Shown here in pieces: positions 36,646 through 45,544 of a stretch of 53,180 nt of DNA (within the stretch, counting starts at the first letter, position 1; each line of letters begins with the position of its first letter). The DNA is from a bacterium (lineage in GTDB: Bacteria; Electryoneota; RPQS01): contig JADKHW010000027.1 in NCBI GenBank assembly GCA_016721565.1, positions 1-53,180 on the forward strand. Direction: 5' to 3'. The notes beneath the pieces are model-generated. The model saw only the letters and a list, made by a program, of their open reading frames with translations, was not told the origin of the DNA and did no database searches. Position numbers and translations under genes: made by a program.

Positions 36646-38121
36646 ATGTTTGCAAACATGTCTTTGCGGACTAAGCTGATGGGGTCATTCTCGCTATCAG
36701 CGTTTATTCTGGCGGTGGTAGCTTGGGTGGGATACTCGGGGATCATCACAGTTCAGGATTCATTAACTGAAATTGGTGATGCACGCAGTCCCAGTATGCA
36801 TGGATTGCAAAACATGGAAACCGCACTCACGGCCATTAGAATGAACAATCTAATGATCACGAATCCGCGTACTGTTTCAGCAGATCGTACTCAGTACCCT
36901 GCCTTGATGGCCAAGGCATGGGAAAAGCTGGACGCAGGACAAAAGGAATACGAGCCGCTGCCACATACTCCTGAAGAAGCCATCATGTGGCAGGAATATG
37001 CAAAATCCTTTTCCAGTTGGAAAGTGGATTATGAACGGGCCTATCGAATTGGTGTAGAAATTTCCAATGCGTCAGATGAAGCAAGGATTAACGCTTTAGC
37101 CACGGAAATGACGTTGATTACAGCCGGCGATTTGAAGGTCAATTTCCGAGCTGCGACATCGAAACTCGGAGAAATTGTTGCCCTGAACGAGACGATCGCA
37201 AAAGAATCCATGGAGGCTGGCGATAGTTCAGCCACGAGAGCGACTTCAATGGCGCTCATCTTTGCTTTCATTGGAGTGATCGCTTCCCTAAGTCTGGGAA
37301 TCTTTCTTTCATTAAGTATTTCACGCAAGCTTAATCAAATTGTTAACGAGGCCACCGAAGGCGCGAACCAAATCGCCGCCGCTGCGGGTCAGGTATCTAA
37401 TGCTTCACAAGGAGTTGCGCAAGGTTCACAAGAGCAGGCAGCTTCTATCGAGGAAACTTCGGCCAGTGTGGAAGAATTGACCGCCATGACGCAGCAGAAT
37501 TCAGAAAACTCGGTTGCGGTATCAAAACTTGCCGCTGAAGTGAAGAACGCCTCAGAAAAATCAGCGAAGGCTGCGGGTCAGATGGATACGGCCATGGCAG
37601 ACATTAAGTCTGCTTCAGATCAGACCTCGAAGATCTTAAAGACAATTGACGAAATCGCCTTCCAGACGAACTTATTGGCTTTGAACGCAGCTGTTGAAGC
37701 GGCGCGCGCGGGTGAAGCAGGAAAAGGCTTTGCAGTTGTTGCTGAAGAAGTGCGCAACCTTGCTATGCGCGCTGCCGAAGCAGCGAAGACAACGGGTACT
37801 CTAATTGATGAAAACGTCTCACGCGTACATAACGGCGCATTGATTGTAGATAGTCTGAAATCTTCACTTGATCAAACGGTCTCGTCTGTAAACAAGGTCA
37901 CACAGCTTGCCAACGATGTTGCAAGTGCTTCATCTGAGCAATCCAATGGGTTGAATCAAATCAGCACCGCAGTCTCACAAATGAATCAGGCAACTCAGCA
38001 GAATGCCGCAAACGCCGAAGAAGCTGCATCTGCTTCCGAAGAAATGGCCGGGCAAGCCGAAAGCTTGCGCGGATTAGTAAATGAATTGGTCGTACTGGTT
38101 CACGGTCGAAATGCCGTGTAA
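36646..38121 (+). CDS. Methyl-accepting chemotaxis protein without an evident HAMP domain
   Basis: A 491-residue chemoreceptor. TM1 spans about 11-33, a helical periplasmic sensor (four-helix-bundle type) 34-200, TM2 201-224. The cytoplasmic signalling domain has the conserved hairpin tip EIAFQTNLLALNAAVEAARAG near 335-356 and VVAEEVRNLA. TM2 leads directly into SRKLNQIVNEATEGANQIAAAAGQ, and the about 130 residues from TM2 to the tip leave no room for the usual 50-residue HAMP. ATG 36646 follows GAGGGAAAG. No che or flagellar gene is nearby. Signals CheA/CheW; ligand unknown. Confidence 0.93.
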   Translation: MFANMSLRTKLMGSFSLSAFILAVVAWVGYSGIITVQDSLTEIGDARSPSMHGLQNMETALTAIRMNNLMITNPRTVSADRTQYPALMAKAWEKLDAGQKEYEPLPHTPEEAIMWQEYAKSFSSWKVDYERAYRIGVEISNASDEARINALATEMTLITAGDLKVNFRAATSKLGEIVALNETIAKESMEAGDSSATRATSMALIFAFIGVIASLSLGIFLSLSISRKLNQIVNEATEGANQIAAAAGQVSNASQGVAQGSQEQAASIEETSASVEELTAMTQQNSENSVAVSKLAAEVKNASEKSAKAAGQMDTAMADIKSASDQTSKILKTIDEIAFQTNLLALNAAVEAARAGEAGKGFAVVAEEVRNLAMRAAEAAKTTGTLIDENVSRVHNGALIVDSLKSSLDQTVSSVNKVTQLANDVASASSEQSNGLNQISTAVSQMNQATQQNAANAEEAASASEEMAGQAESLRGLVNELVVLVHGRNAV

Positions 38122-38152
38122 CACCGCGCGACTGAGATCAACCACTTGAAAT

Positions 38153-38182
38153 AAAGGGTGCGGCCAACCGCACCCTTTGTTT
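38153..38182 (+). terminator. Rho-independent terminator after the chemoreceptor gene
   Basis: Stem AAAGGGTGCGG / CCGCACCCTTT with a 4-nt loop, then GTTTGTTT. Confidence 0.85.
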
Positions 38183-38417
38183 GTTTGGAGAAATCAGTGG
38201 GGAAGTGACAATCACGGCGTCGATTTGGTGCATAAATAGACAATCTGAATAAGATTTTAATAGATGTGACAAGTATTGAATATTTATGTAAAAAAATACG
38301 AATTATAGGTCGCACGTTGACAAATCGAAACATAACAATATTCGACCATTATTCACGATTTCTTCTGTGACAAGAGTCTCATAAGTTCATGCCTCTAACA
38401 ATTTGTCTTGATAAGTT

Positions 38418-38441
38418 GTGCATAAGCATGTGCATAAGCAT
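38418..38441 (+). repeat. Two tandem copies of a 12-bp repeat
   Basis: GTGCATAAGCAT occurs at 38418-38429 and again at 38430-38441, perfectly head to tail, about 60 bp upstream of the -35 box of the next gene. Could be an activator or repressor site. The remainder of the 451-bp gap (38122-38572) is AT-rich with no gene seen. Confidence 0.6.
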
Positions 38442-38498
38442 CCGCAAGAGTAGGAGAAAACGAAATCTAACAATTAACACAGACCCACAAAATACTTA

Positions 38499-38527
38499 TT
38501 GACGCGTTATGAAGTTAGATATATATT
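38499..38527 (+). promoter_or_regulatory. Strong promoter for the hemerythrin/ScdA-like gene
   Basis: TTGACG (38499-38504), 17-nt spacer, TATATT (38522-38527). Predicted start near 38534, leader of about 40 nt with AGGAG before GTG 38573. Confidence 0.7.
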
Positions 38528-38572
38528 CCGTCAGATTGTGCGTCTATGTTGGATTTCCAGCAGGAGTAAACA

Positions 38573-39268
38573 GTGGAACACGTTTCTATAATTATCGGGG
38601 GATTAGTGGGGACTGAACGTAGCCTTCTTACACCGCAACCCAGTCGGTTGCCTGTAAGCGAAAATTGCTGTGCCGAACATTTTGACGAATCTAAGTTAGT
38701 CGAAATGGACTCGCTGTATGCCGCCGTCGAAGAATCAGAGATGTCTCGTCGTGCTATCTCTGAAAATATCGCCGACAAAACGGTTAATCGAATCGAAGCG
38801 ACTCACAGGGAAATCTCGGGCAAACGACTGCGCGAGCTTGAATCTCTTGCCAAACAGGTTGCGGATTCACGCAAATGTCAGTGTCCAGAGTTGGACAAAG
38901 TGCTTGAGCGGTTTGAGTCTTTCCGCGATGCTCTGCTTCCGTGGTTGATCCGAGAACAATACCTGTTACTCCCGGCCGTTAAGCAACGACTTGCGGCAAG
39001 ACTCTCAGGACTGGACTATTTGGAGTCCTATCAAGGCGAGTTCGCTGACATGGTCCGCACTGCGGAAGGGGATCATAATCAACTTAACATGCTTGCCAGC
39101 GATCTGGACCGCGACATGACTGTGCTCGCAGAAAAAGGCTTCTGTTCAACCACTGTCAGGACTTTCGTTGAAGTCTTAGGGGGGCTGGTAAGCTGTTTGG
39201 CCTTCCAAATCCAGTTGGAACATGCCATTCTACTGTCCTGCTTTGATCAGAACCGGGCCGAAAAATAA
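38573..39268 (+). CDS. Degenerate ScdA/YtfE (RIC)-like hemerythrin protein
   Basis: A 231-residue cytoplasmic protein from GTG 38573 (AGGAG upstream). Residues about 25-60 (NCCAEH) loosely resemble the ScdA N-terminal Cys-Cys segment. Four helices follow with hemerythrin spacing: IEATHREISGKRL, FRDALLPWLIREQYLLLP, AEGDHNQLNMLASDL and LAFQIQLEHAILLS. By manual alignment to the di-iron proteins that repair iron-sulfur clusters after nitric oxide or oxidative damage, His78 and His168 and Glu128 and Glu216 remain, but two His positions are Trp124 and Gln212. So metal binding is doubtful or altered. Assignment is by pattern only. Confidence 0.55.
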   Translation: MEHVSIIIGGLVGTERSLLTPQPSRLPVSENCCAEHFDESKLVEMDSLYAAVEESEMSRRAISENIADKTVNRIEATHREISGKRLRELESLAKQVADSRKCQCPELDKVLERFESFRDALLPWLIREQYLLLPAVKQRLAARLSGLDYLESYQGEFADMVRTAEGDHNQLNMLASDLDRDMTVLAEKGFCSTTVRTFVEVLGGLVSCLAFQIQLEHAILLSCFDQNRAEK

Positions 39269-39289
39269 GCGAATTTAGTCCTTCTACGG

Positions 39290-39323
39290 AAGCCGGTCAG
39301 CTACACAGCTGACCGGCTTTTTT
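39290..39323 (+). terminator. Rho-independent terminator after the hemerythrin-like gene
   Basis: A 13-bp stem AAGCCGGTCAGCT / AGCTGACCGGCTT with a 4-nt loop, followed by TTTT. The 192 bp from here to 39515 show no gene. Confidence 0.9.
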
Positions 39324-39515
39324 GCGAGCCTCGGATCCTATCCGCCTCTCACCGGATGGTTAACCGCGCGCAGGCACAGTTTCTGTCTTATAGGCCTTTG
39401 TAAAAAAAAGAGTTAAGTAGTCGGGGCACAAGCAGAAAGATGAACACTAAGCCTTTCATTTATAGGGATTTGTTTGTACCTTTTAGATTGAATAAGCCTA
39501 ACTTGGAGAACTCCG

Positions 39516-40484
39516 TTGACCTGCCGACACATGATTGGGGGCGTGTGCCTTGCGCTCTTTTGCTTAACTTTGAGTCTCCGTGCCGAAATTCCCCGGCTGA
39601 TTAGCTTCCAGGGAGTATTGACAGATGAGGCGGGTGCTCCCGTACAGGATTCACAGTATCCGGTACTTTTCCGGCTCTTTGACAATGAAACGGGTGGCGG
39701 CGAGCCGCTCTGGGCTGAGAGTCAGCTCGTCACGACCGTTAATGGCGTATTTGATATTTTGCTTGGCGCATCGACAGCTTTGAGCCTACCTTTCGACGAG
39801 CCGTACTGGCTTGAAACGGTGACGACCAGCGGGACCTTGACACCTCGCATCAAGCTTGCTTCGACCGCCTATAGCCTGCGTTCCGCAGGAATCGACGACT
39901 CTGTCGCCGTGCGCAGTATCAACGGGATGCAAGACGAGATCGTATTGCAAGGCAATGGGGGAGTGGTGATCACCCAAGTAGGAGACACGCTCAAACTGAC
40001 GGCGATCTCAAGCACACTTTCCGCAGACGTTTCAGGCGCAACGACGGACATTACTGCCGACTGGTCCAGTTACGATGCTTGCGTTGCGACAGTGAATTGC
40101 AGTGGCCCCGGTGTTGTAATCTGTGAATCTGTCGTGCAGCTCCAAGTCTCGCACACGACCGGCACGGGTGATCGCATTCAGCTCTGTCATTCGACCGCGC
40201 TGAACAGCGCAGGCCCCGACGTCGCATACTACACCGTGCACAGCGTCCCGGCAGAATATCCGACTTTCCTGAATAACGAAATCACCGTTCCTGTCCGTAC
40301 GATCTTTGAAATTGAATCGGCAGGAGACTACACGTACTACTTGAATGGCCGCAACACGCAAGGCGTCGGCGGGGACCGTTTCTGGTATGCGAGTCTAACG
40401 GCAACGTTTCACCCGCAACACACGATTGATGCGCGGCCCATGCTCGACGGACGTTTACCGCACATCGAGAAACCGTCGCGATGA
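39516..40484 (+). CDS. Secreted fibre-like hypothetical protein
   Basis: A 322-residue exported protein, TTG 39516 (GGAG upstream) or ATG 39531. After the signal peptide (GGVCLALFCLTLSLRA), residues about 25-130 carry a module common in secreted proteins of related candidate phyla: IPRLISFQGVLTDEAGAPVQD, FRLFDNETGGGEPLWAE, GVFDILLGA, EPYWLETV, KLASTAYSLRSAG. The rest is beta-rich with scattered Cys pairs. No sorting module is present, but the stop overlaps the next gene by 4 bp, and that gene has one. Function unknown. Confidence 0.75.
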   Translation: MTCRHMIGGVCLALFCLTLSLRAEIPRLISFQGVLTDEAGAPVQDSQYPVLFRLFDNETGGGEPLWAESQLVTTVNGVFDILLGASTALSLPFDEPYWLETVTTSGTLTPRIKLASTAYSLRSAGIDDSVAVRSINGMQDEIVLQGNGGVVITQVGDTLKLTAISSTLSADVSGATTDITADWSSYDACVATVNCSGPGVVICESVVQLQVSHTTGTGDRIQLCHSTALNSAGPDVAYYTVHSVPAEYPTFLNNEITVPVRTIFEIESAGDYTYYLNGRNTQGVGGDRFWYASLTATFHPQHTIDARPMLDGRLPHIEKPSR

Positions 40485-40996
40485 AGTTATTTCTCGTATT
40501 GATCTTGTTGGCAAACATCGCGTTCGCTGATCCGGAAGCGATGCCGATTTCTGTGATTGCCGGAGGGGGCGCACGCACGGCGAATATCTCAGGTCAGTAC
40601 TTGCGTGGAACAGTCGGCCAGACAATCGCCAAGCGTGTCGTTGGAGCTTCCAATACTTTACGCGGCGGCTTCTGGCCCACGATGCGCGCCACGCTGTTTG
40701 CTCCGGTGGGTGATGCACAAGTGCCGCTGCCGAACAGAATCGAGTTTCACGCGGCCTATCCGAATCCGTTTAATCCGTCCACAAGCTTGAGCTTCTCTCT
40801 TCCGCAAACAAGCGAAGTGAGTCTTAAGCTTTTCGACATCACAGGCCGCAATGTGGCCACGCTTGCAAACGGCAGATACACCGCAGGTTCCCACAGCATC
40901 AACTGGAGTGCTGATGCATTTGCCACTGGCACTTATTTCGCGCGGATGCAAACCGGCGGCTACTCTCACACACAAAAACTGCATTTGATCAAATAG
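40481..40996 (+). CDS. Small secreted protein with sorting domain
   Basis: A 171-residue exported protein (signal LFLVLILLANIAFA) translationally coupled to the preceding gene through an ATGA overlap. Residues about 25-65 contain GGGARTANISGQYLRGTVGQT, a short motif seen near sorting modules in such lineages; residues 90-171 are the module itself (AYPNPFNPSTSLSFSL, LFDITGRNVATLA, ATGTYFARM, ending KLHLIK). It may be a surface partner or anchor for the fibre-like protein. Stop abuts the aldolase start (no gap). Confidence 0.8.
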   Translation: MKLFLVLILLANIAFADPEAMPISVIAGGGARTANISGQYLRGTVGQTIAKRVVGASNTLRGGFWPTMRATLFAPVGDAQVPLPNRIEFHAAYPNPFNPSTSLSFSLPQTSEVSLKLFDITGRNVATLANGRYTAGSHSINWSADAFATGTYFARMQTGGYSHTQKLHLIK

Positions 40997-41884
40997 ATGA
41001 AAACTTCGCACCTTCGCGGCTCGATTGTTCCGATTCCGACAACTTTCAAAGACGGCAAAGTGGATGAAGCCGCTTTGCAAAGTTTGATCAACTGGCAGAT
41101 TGAAAACGGCGCACACGGCATCTCCGTCACGGGAACCACGGGTGAACCCAGTTCGTTGACCTCTGAAGAACGCATGCGCGTGCATCAGGTCGCCAAAGAA
41201 GCCATCGCGGGTCGCGTGCCCTTTATGCCCGGCACCGGCAGCAACAACTTCGCCGAAGGCGTGATGTATTCGAAAAACGCCGAAAAGATCGGTGCCGACG
41301 CGTTGCTGCTGATTGCTCCGTATTACAACCGCCCCTCGCAGGAAGGTTTGTTTAGATATTTCACGGGAATTGCATCACAAGTAGGCATTCCGGTGATTCT
41401 CTATAACATTCCAGGCCGTACAGCCGTGAATATTGAACCGGAAACCGTCGCGCGCGTTAAAGAGAAGTGCCCTAACGTGGTCGGTGTGAAAGAGTCTAAC
41501 AAGGATTTCGAACACATCAACCGTTTATTGCACAGAATGGGCCGCGATTTCCTGGTTTACTCGGGTATTGAACTGTTATGTTATCCGATCCTCGCCATTG
41601 GCGGTGCAGGCTTCCTGAGCGCAACAGCCAATCTGCTGCCGCGCGAAACGGCCAACGTGTTTAACTTGGTCGAAGCGGGCAAGTGGGAAGAAGCCCGTGA
41701 ATTGCACTACCACATGCTGCCGCTGAATGACGCGATCTTTTACGAAATCAATCCTGTCCCCATCAAGACCGGTTTGGCATGGATGGGCAAAATTAATTTT
41801 GAAGTTCGCCTGCCACTCTGCGAAATGAGCGCTCAAAACCAAGAGCGCTTACGCACGGTGATGCAACAATACAATCTGATATGA
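40997..41884 (+). CDS. dapA: DapA-family class I aldolase
   Basis: A 295-residue TIM-barrel lyase. All residues of dihydrodipicolinate synthase are visible: GTTGEPSSL (pyruvate site), APYYNRPSQEGLF (dimer Tyr), LYNIPGRTAVNI (catalytic Tyr and carboxylate-binding Arg), VGVKESN (Schiff-base Lys). By itself it could make 4-hydroxy-tetrahydrodipicolinate for lysine synthesis. But it directly precedes hpaG and hpaE, so it may instead release pyruvate from the 4-hydroxyphenylacetate ring-cleavage product, the job of HpaI. The start ATG follows the previous stop directly with no Shine-Dalgarno of its own. Confidence 0.9.
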   Translation: MKTSHLRGSIVPIPTTFKDGKVDEAALQSLINWQIENGAHGISVTGTTGEPSSLTSEERMRVHQVAKEAIAGRVPFMPGTGSNNFAEGVMYSKNAEKIGADALLLIAPYYNRPSQEGLFRYFTGIASQVGIPVILYNIPGRTAVNIEPETVARVKEKCPNVVGVKESNKDFEHINRLLHRMGRDFLVYSGIELLCYPILAIGGAGFLSATANLLPRETANVFNLVEAGKWEEARELHYHMLPLNDAIFYEINPVPIKTGLAWMGKINFEVRLPLCEMSAQNQERLRTVMQQYNLI

Positions 41885-42099
41885 TACGCAAAACCCAGGG
41901 CGCAAGCGCAGCGCAATGGGTCAAGCGTCCACGCTTGTGCTGCGATCGGCGGGTGGGTGAAGTGTTTATCCCCTCCAGAGCACGAACCCACCCGCTTCGC
42001 GGCTATTTATCCAGCTCTCCCCAAAATCGTCGCAGATTTCCGGGGATTAGGGGACTTCGAGTCCCTATTCCCTAATTTCTCTACCACAAATCTTCCCAT
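41885..42099. other. Non-coding spacer with inverted repeats
   Basis: Contains GCGGGTGGGT (41950-41959) and its complement ACCCACCCGC (41988-41997), a small AAGCG-TCCA-CGCTT hairpin near 41925, and GGGACT/AGTCCC (42051-42065). No T tract makes a clear terminator. No RNA family recognised. Confidence 0.45.
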
Positions 42100-42876
42100 T
42101 TGAAACTCGCACGCTGGGCCGCCAACGGCCAACTACATACTGGAGTGTTTAACAACAACACTCTGATCTCCAAAGACGGCACCGAACACAATCCTGAAAC
42201 CGTCGTCTGGCTGCCACCGAACTGGCCGGGCAAAGTCATCGGCATCGCTCTGAACTTTGCCGACCACGCCAAAGAGCTGAATCTCGCCAAGCCCGAACTT
42301 CCCGCAATCTTCTTGAAGCCGCAAACCTCGCTTGTAGGCCACAAGGCCAACGTGCTGATGCCGCCCAAGAGCGCCTACATGCATTACGAAGTCGAACTCG
42401 TTGCGATTATCGGCCAAACCTGTCGCAACGTCAAAGCGAAGAACGCGCTCGACTACGTGCAAGGCTACACTATCGGCAACGACGTCACCATCCGCGATCA
42501 CATCGGCCCGTATTTTCGCCCGCCGCTGATCGGCAAAGGCTGGGACACCTTCGGCCCCATCGGTCCATTTATTGTTACAGCAGATGAATTCGGTTCGCCG
42601 CACGAAGTCGAACTAAAGACCTACGTCAACAACGAACTCCGTCAGCACGGCACGACCAAAGATCTGATCTATTCTCTGGAAGAGATGATCGAGTATTGCT
42701 CGATGATTATGACGCTCGAAGAAGGCGACCAAATCTGGACCGGCACTCCTGCAGGCTTGTCGCACGTTTATGTCGGCGATACCATGCGTTTGGAGATCAC
42801 CGGCATTGGCGCACTTGAGAACAAAGTCGTGCAAGGGCGGGGCCCCAAAAAAGTACAAGGCAACCAGCAACTCTGA
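42100..42876 (+). CDS. hpaG: Fumarylacetoacetase-family HpaG: OPET decarboxylase / HHDD isomerase
   Basis: A 258-residue enzyme of the FAH fold. In the homoprotocatechuate pathway it decarboxylates 5-oxopent-3-ene-1,2,5-tricarboxylate and isomerises the product. Seen: GIALNFADHAKEL, FLKPQTSLVG, MHYEVELVAIIG (metal-binding Glu residues), GNDVTIRDH (metal-binding Asp region), GKGWDTFGPIGP and WTGTPAGL. TTG 42100 is the apparent start. E. coli HpaG has two such domains; this has one. Followed by hpaE at 30 bp. Confidence 0.88.
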   Translation: MKLARWAANGQLHTGVFNNNTLISKDGTEHNPETVVWLPPNWPGKVIGIALNFADHAKELNLAKPELPAIFLKPQTSLVGHKANVLMPPKSAYMHYEVELVAIIGQTCRNVKAKNALDYVQGYTIGNDVTIRDHIGPYFRPPLIGKGWDTFGPIGPFIVTADEFGSPHEVELKTYVNNELRQHGTTKDLIYSLEEMIEYCSMIMTLEEGDQIWTGTPAGLSHVYVGDTMRLEITGIGALENKVVQGRGPKKVQGNQQL

Positions 42877-42906
42877 TTTTCATTTCGATTCATTTCGAAT
42901 TTTCAC

Positions 42907-44438
42907 TTGCACCACGTCCAACACTACATCAACAACACCTTCGTCCCGTCGCACGGCGGCGAGACGTTTGAAATACTCACACCGCTGACCAACACTGTCA
43001 TCGGTCATTGCGCATCCGGACAGCCCGCCGACATCGACGTTGCCGCCAAAGCCGCGCGCAACGCCTTCGACAGCGGCGTTTGGTCCAAGATGAAAGTCAA
43101 AGATCGCGCGAAAAAAATCCGCACAATCGGCGATCTGATTTTGAAACACGCGAACACCGTCGCTGAACTCGAAATTGAAGACACCGGCATTCCCGCGCGC
43201 GCAAATCACCAAAGGCGCGATTCCCCGCGCCGCCGACAACTTCTATTTCTTCGCCGACCAGTTGGAAGCTCTGCGCGGCGATGCCTACACCGTCAATGAC
43301 GAGTGGCTGAACTACACGATCTACCGTCCCGTCGGTGTCGCAGGTTTGATCACGCCGTGGAACACGCCGTTCATGCTCGAAACGTGGAAAGTCGCACCCG
43401 CGCTCGCGAGCGGCTGCACGGTCGTCTTGAAGCCCGCCGAGTGGTCGCCGCTCTCCGCGTCGCAGTTGTGTAAAGTTATTCAGGAAGCCGATCTGCCGCC
43501 CGGTGTCTTCAACTGCGTGCACGGTTATGGCGAATCCGCCGGTGCGCCGCTGGTGGCGCATCCGATGGTAAATCTAATCTCCTTCACAGGCGAGACCACC
43601 ACGGGCCAAATCATCATCAAGAACGGCGCGGACACGTTGAAGCGCTATTCAATGGAACTCGGCGGCAAGTCTCCCAACATCGTCTTCGACGACGTGGACA
43701 TGGAGCGCGCCATCGACGCCGCACTCTGGCAAGTCTATTCGCTGAATGGCGAACGCTGCACCGCCGCGTCAAGGTTGTTTTTACAAGAAACCATTCACGA
43801 CGAGTTTGTGAAGAAATTAGCCGAGCGTGTCCGCAGAATCAAAGTCGGCGACCCCAACGACGTCGAGCACCGAAGTCGGCCCGTTGATTCATCAAGAGCA
43901 TTGGAACCGCGTTCGCGGTTACATGGACATAGCAAGAGCCGATGGCGCAACCGTCTTGGTGGGCGGCGATCACCCACTTGCCTTAGCGGGCAACGCGGTT
44001 GACAAAAGTCACGGCAACTACTTCGCGCCGACTCTCATCACGAACGCGACGAACAACATGCGCATCGCTCAGGAAGAAGTTTTCGGCCCTGTGCTGACCG
44101 TGATGAAATTCAAAGACGAAGCCGACGCAATTAGACAAGCCAACGACATCCGCTACGGCCTCGCAGGCTACGTCTGGACCAACGACATCGAGCGCGCACA
44201 CCGCGTCGCCGCCGCCTTGGAATGCGGCATGGTCTGGATCAACGCGCAAAACGTCCGCGACCTCCGCCTGCCTTTCGGCGGCTCCAAATGGTCCGGCATC
44301 GGCAGAGAAGGCGGCGAACTCTCCTTCAAAGAGTTCTTCATGGAAGCCAAAGCCGTCCACATGCCCATGAAGGCTGCGCATGTGCCGAGGTTGGGGGATA
44401 AATGGCGTGAAAATCAAAGAATGCGAATAGAGTTTTGA
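42907..44438 (+). pseudogene. hpaE: 5-carboxymethyl-2-hydroxymuconate semialdehyde dehydrogenase, two frameshifts
   Basis: NAD-dependent aldehyde dehydrogenase of the 4-hydroxyphenylacetate pathway. Three overlapping pieces in different frames: 42907 to about 43200 (YINNTFVPSHGGETFEI, ELEIEDTGIP), about 43205-43862 (RAADNFYFFADQ, TPWNTPFMLETWKVAPALASG, FTGETTTGQ, catalytic Glu of ELGGKSPN, catalytic Cys of NGERCTAASR), and about 43866-44438 (STEVGPLIHQEHWNRVRGY, QEEVFGPVLTVMKF, PFGGSKWSGIGREGG). Joined length about 510 residues, normal for HpaE. The breaks sit in CG-rich repeats (CCCGCGCGCGC; CGACGTCGAGC), typical indel sites. TTG start. Confidence 0.88.
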
Positions 44439-44468
44439 GTCGACCTTCATGACTTCGATTGCGAAGCC

Positions 44469-44915
44469 TTGAAATTGAACTTGCTCAATATGGCCAAAGA
44501 ATTTTGGGAACCCAGATGCATTCCCGGCTTAGGGCGATGGGTGCCAGTTCTGTTAATGAATATATCGCGAAGTTCTCAAATCAGAGCTGTTCCCCTATTT
44601 CTACAATTCAAAATCGTAGACCACATGGTGAAGAATAGTGCAATGGAGAGCCTTATAGGTTTGATTCCAGCGCCTTTCTATCGAATGCACATTTGGTCCC
44701 GCGCATCTTCTGATCAGAATGACTTGTTGTGTGAGTTACAGTCAAATGGTAACAACGTATCAATGCGGCACCTACCTTTCCGAGGCCGTTCTTGGAGGTA
44801 TACACAGGAATCGTTATGCGCGAATTCATTCTTCTTGGAACCCAACTATCTTGGCAAGATGCCGGATGACGAATCACATCACATATCATTCACAAGCAAT
44901 TGCGACCACAAATAG
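44469..44915 (+). CDS. Doubtful 148-residue reading frame
   Basis: An open frame of lower GC content than its neighbours, with no recognised domain, signal or membrane segment, and no clear ribosome site. It lies in the 788-bp gap between hpaE and the toxin-antitoxin pair. It could be a decayed or foreign fragment; coding status is not established. Confidence 0.2.
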   Translation: MKLNLLNMAKEFWEPRCIPGLGRWVPVLLMNISRSSQIRAVPLFLQFKIVDHMVKNSAMESLIGLIPAPFYRMHIWSRASSDQNDLLCELQSNGNNVSMRHLPFRGRSWRYTQESLCANSFFLEPNYLGKMPDDESHHISFTSNCDHK

Positions 44916-45226
44916 ATAGAATGGTTTCTCTGAGTCAAAAAAACACAATCATCCTGTGACTTTCAAAGCATTGACGTCCCGTCTAGTCTCAGCAATTGAG
45001 CGTTCCCAACCTGCAGAAAACCTGACGAATCTACTGAATCAAGTTTTCTCAAATTGCGTTGAAGTGGTATAGCAAAGCAAAGCGGCACGAACAAAGCTGA
45101 TGTCACTATTCGGAGGAAAGATCGACCACATAACTGATCAAATACATTGTTGATTCGCAAGGCAAGAGATTGCAATGCTAGCCTGTTTTGGATGCAGTTT
45201 AGTCTGAGGCTTTTCTGAATAGACCC
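44916..45226. other. Non-coding sequence before mntA
   Basis: About 310 bp, moderately AT-rich, with no convincing gene, terminator or repeat on either strand. Confidence 0.45.
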
Positions 45227-45544
45227 ATGCCCCCCACACCCCGCATCCCCATCCCCATGCCCGAAATCGAGGCCTTCTGCCAAAAGTGGAAGATCACCGA
45301 GTTCTCGCTCTTCGGCTCTGTCCTCCGCGACGACTTCGGCCCCGACAGCGACGTGGACGTGCTGGTGGAGTTTGAAGAGAGCGCAAAGTGGAGAGTGCAG
45401 CATTGGATGAAGATGCACGAAGAACTCCGTGCGATTGTCGGACGCGACGTTGACATTCTCACGAAGCATGCTCTCGACACGATGCGCAATCGAACAAGAA
45501 GATCAGTCATTATCGGAACATCGTCATCGATCTATGCGAGATGA
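45227..45544 (+). CDS. mntA: MntA-type nucleotidyltransferase antitoxin
   Basis: A 105-residue minimal nucleotidyltransferase. GSVLRDDFGPDSDVDVLVEF (from residue 30) is the GS-x10-DxD signature with Asp42 and Asp44. In the known HepT/MntA system this enzyme neutralises the HEPN toxin by transferring AMP to it. Start ATG 45227 or 45257. The 3' end overlaps the toxin start by 11 bp, standard for this pair. The last 15 residues (RSVIIGTSSSIYAR) are within that coupling region. Confidence 0.92.
   Translation: MPPTPRIPIPMPEIEAFCQKWKITEFSLFGSVLRDDFGPDSDVDVLVEFEESAKWRVQHWMKMHEELRAIVGRDVDILTKHALDTMRNRTRRSVIIGTSSSIYAR

Noticed and set aside
38187..38572. Small RNA gene in the AT-rich gap before the hemerythrin-like gene
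   Set aside because: No promoter-terminator pair encloses a separate transcript; the promoter at 38499 fits the downstream gene.
41881..42075. A 64-residue open frame after the aldolase
   Set aside because: It lies over inverted repeats, has no ribosome site and an Arg/Ser-rich shadow-like composition; treated as non-coding.
44653..44889. Minus-strand 78-residue frame in the hpaE-mntA gap
   Set aside because: No recognised domain, no ribosome site, overlaps an equally weak plus-strand frame.
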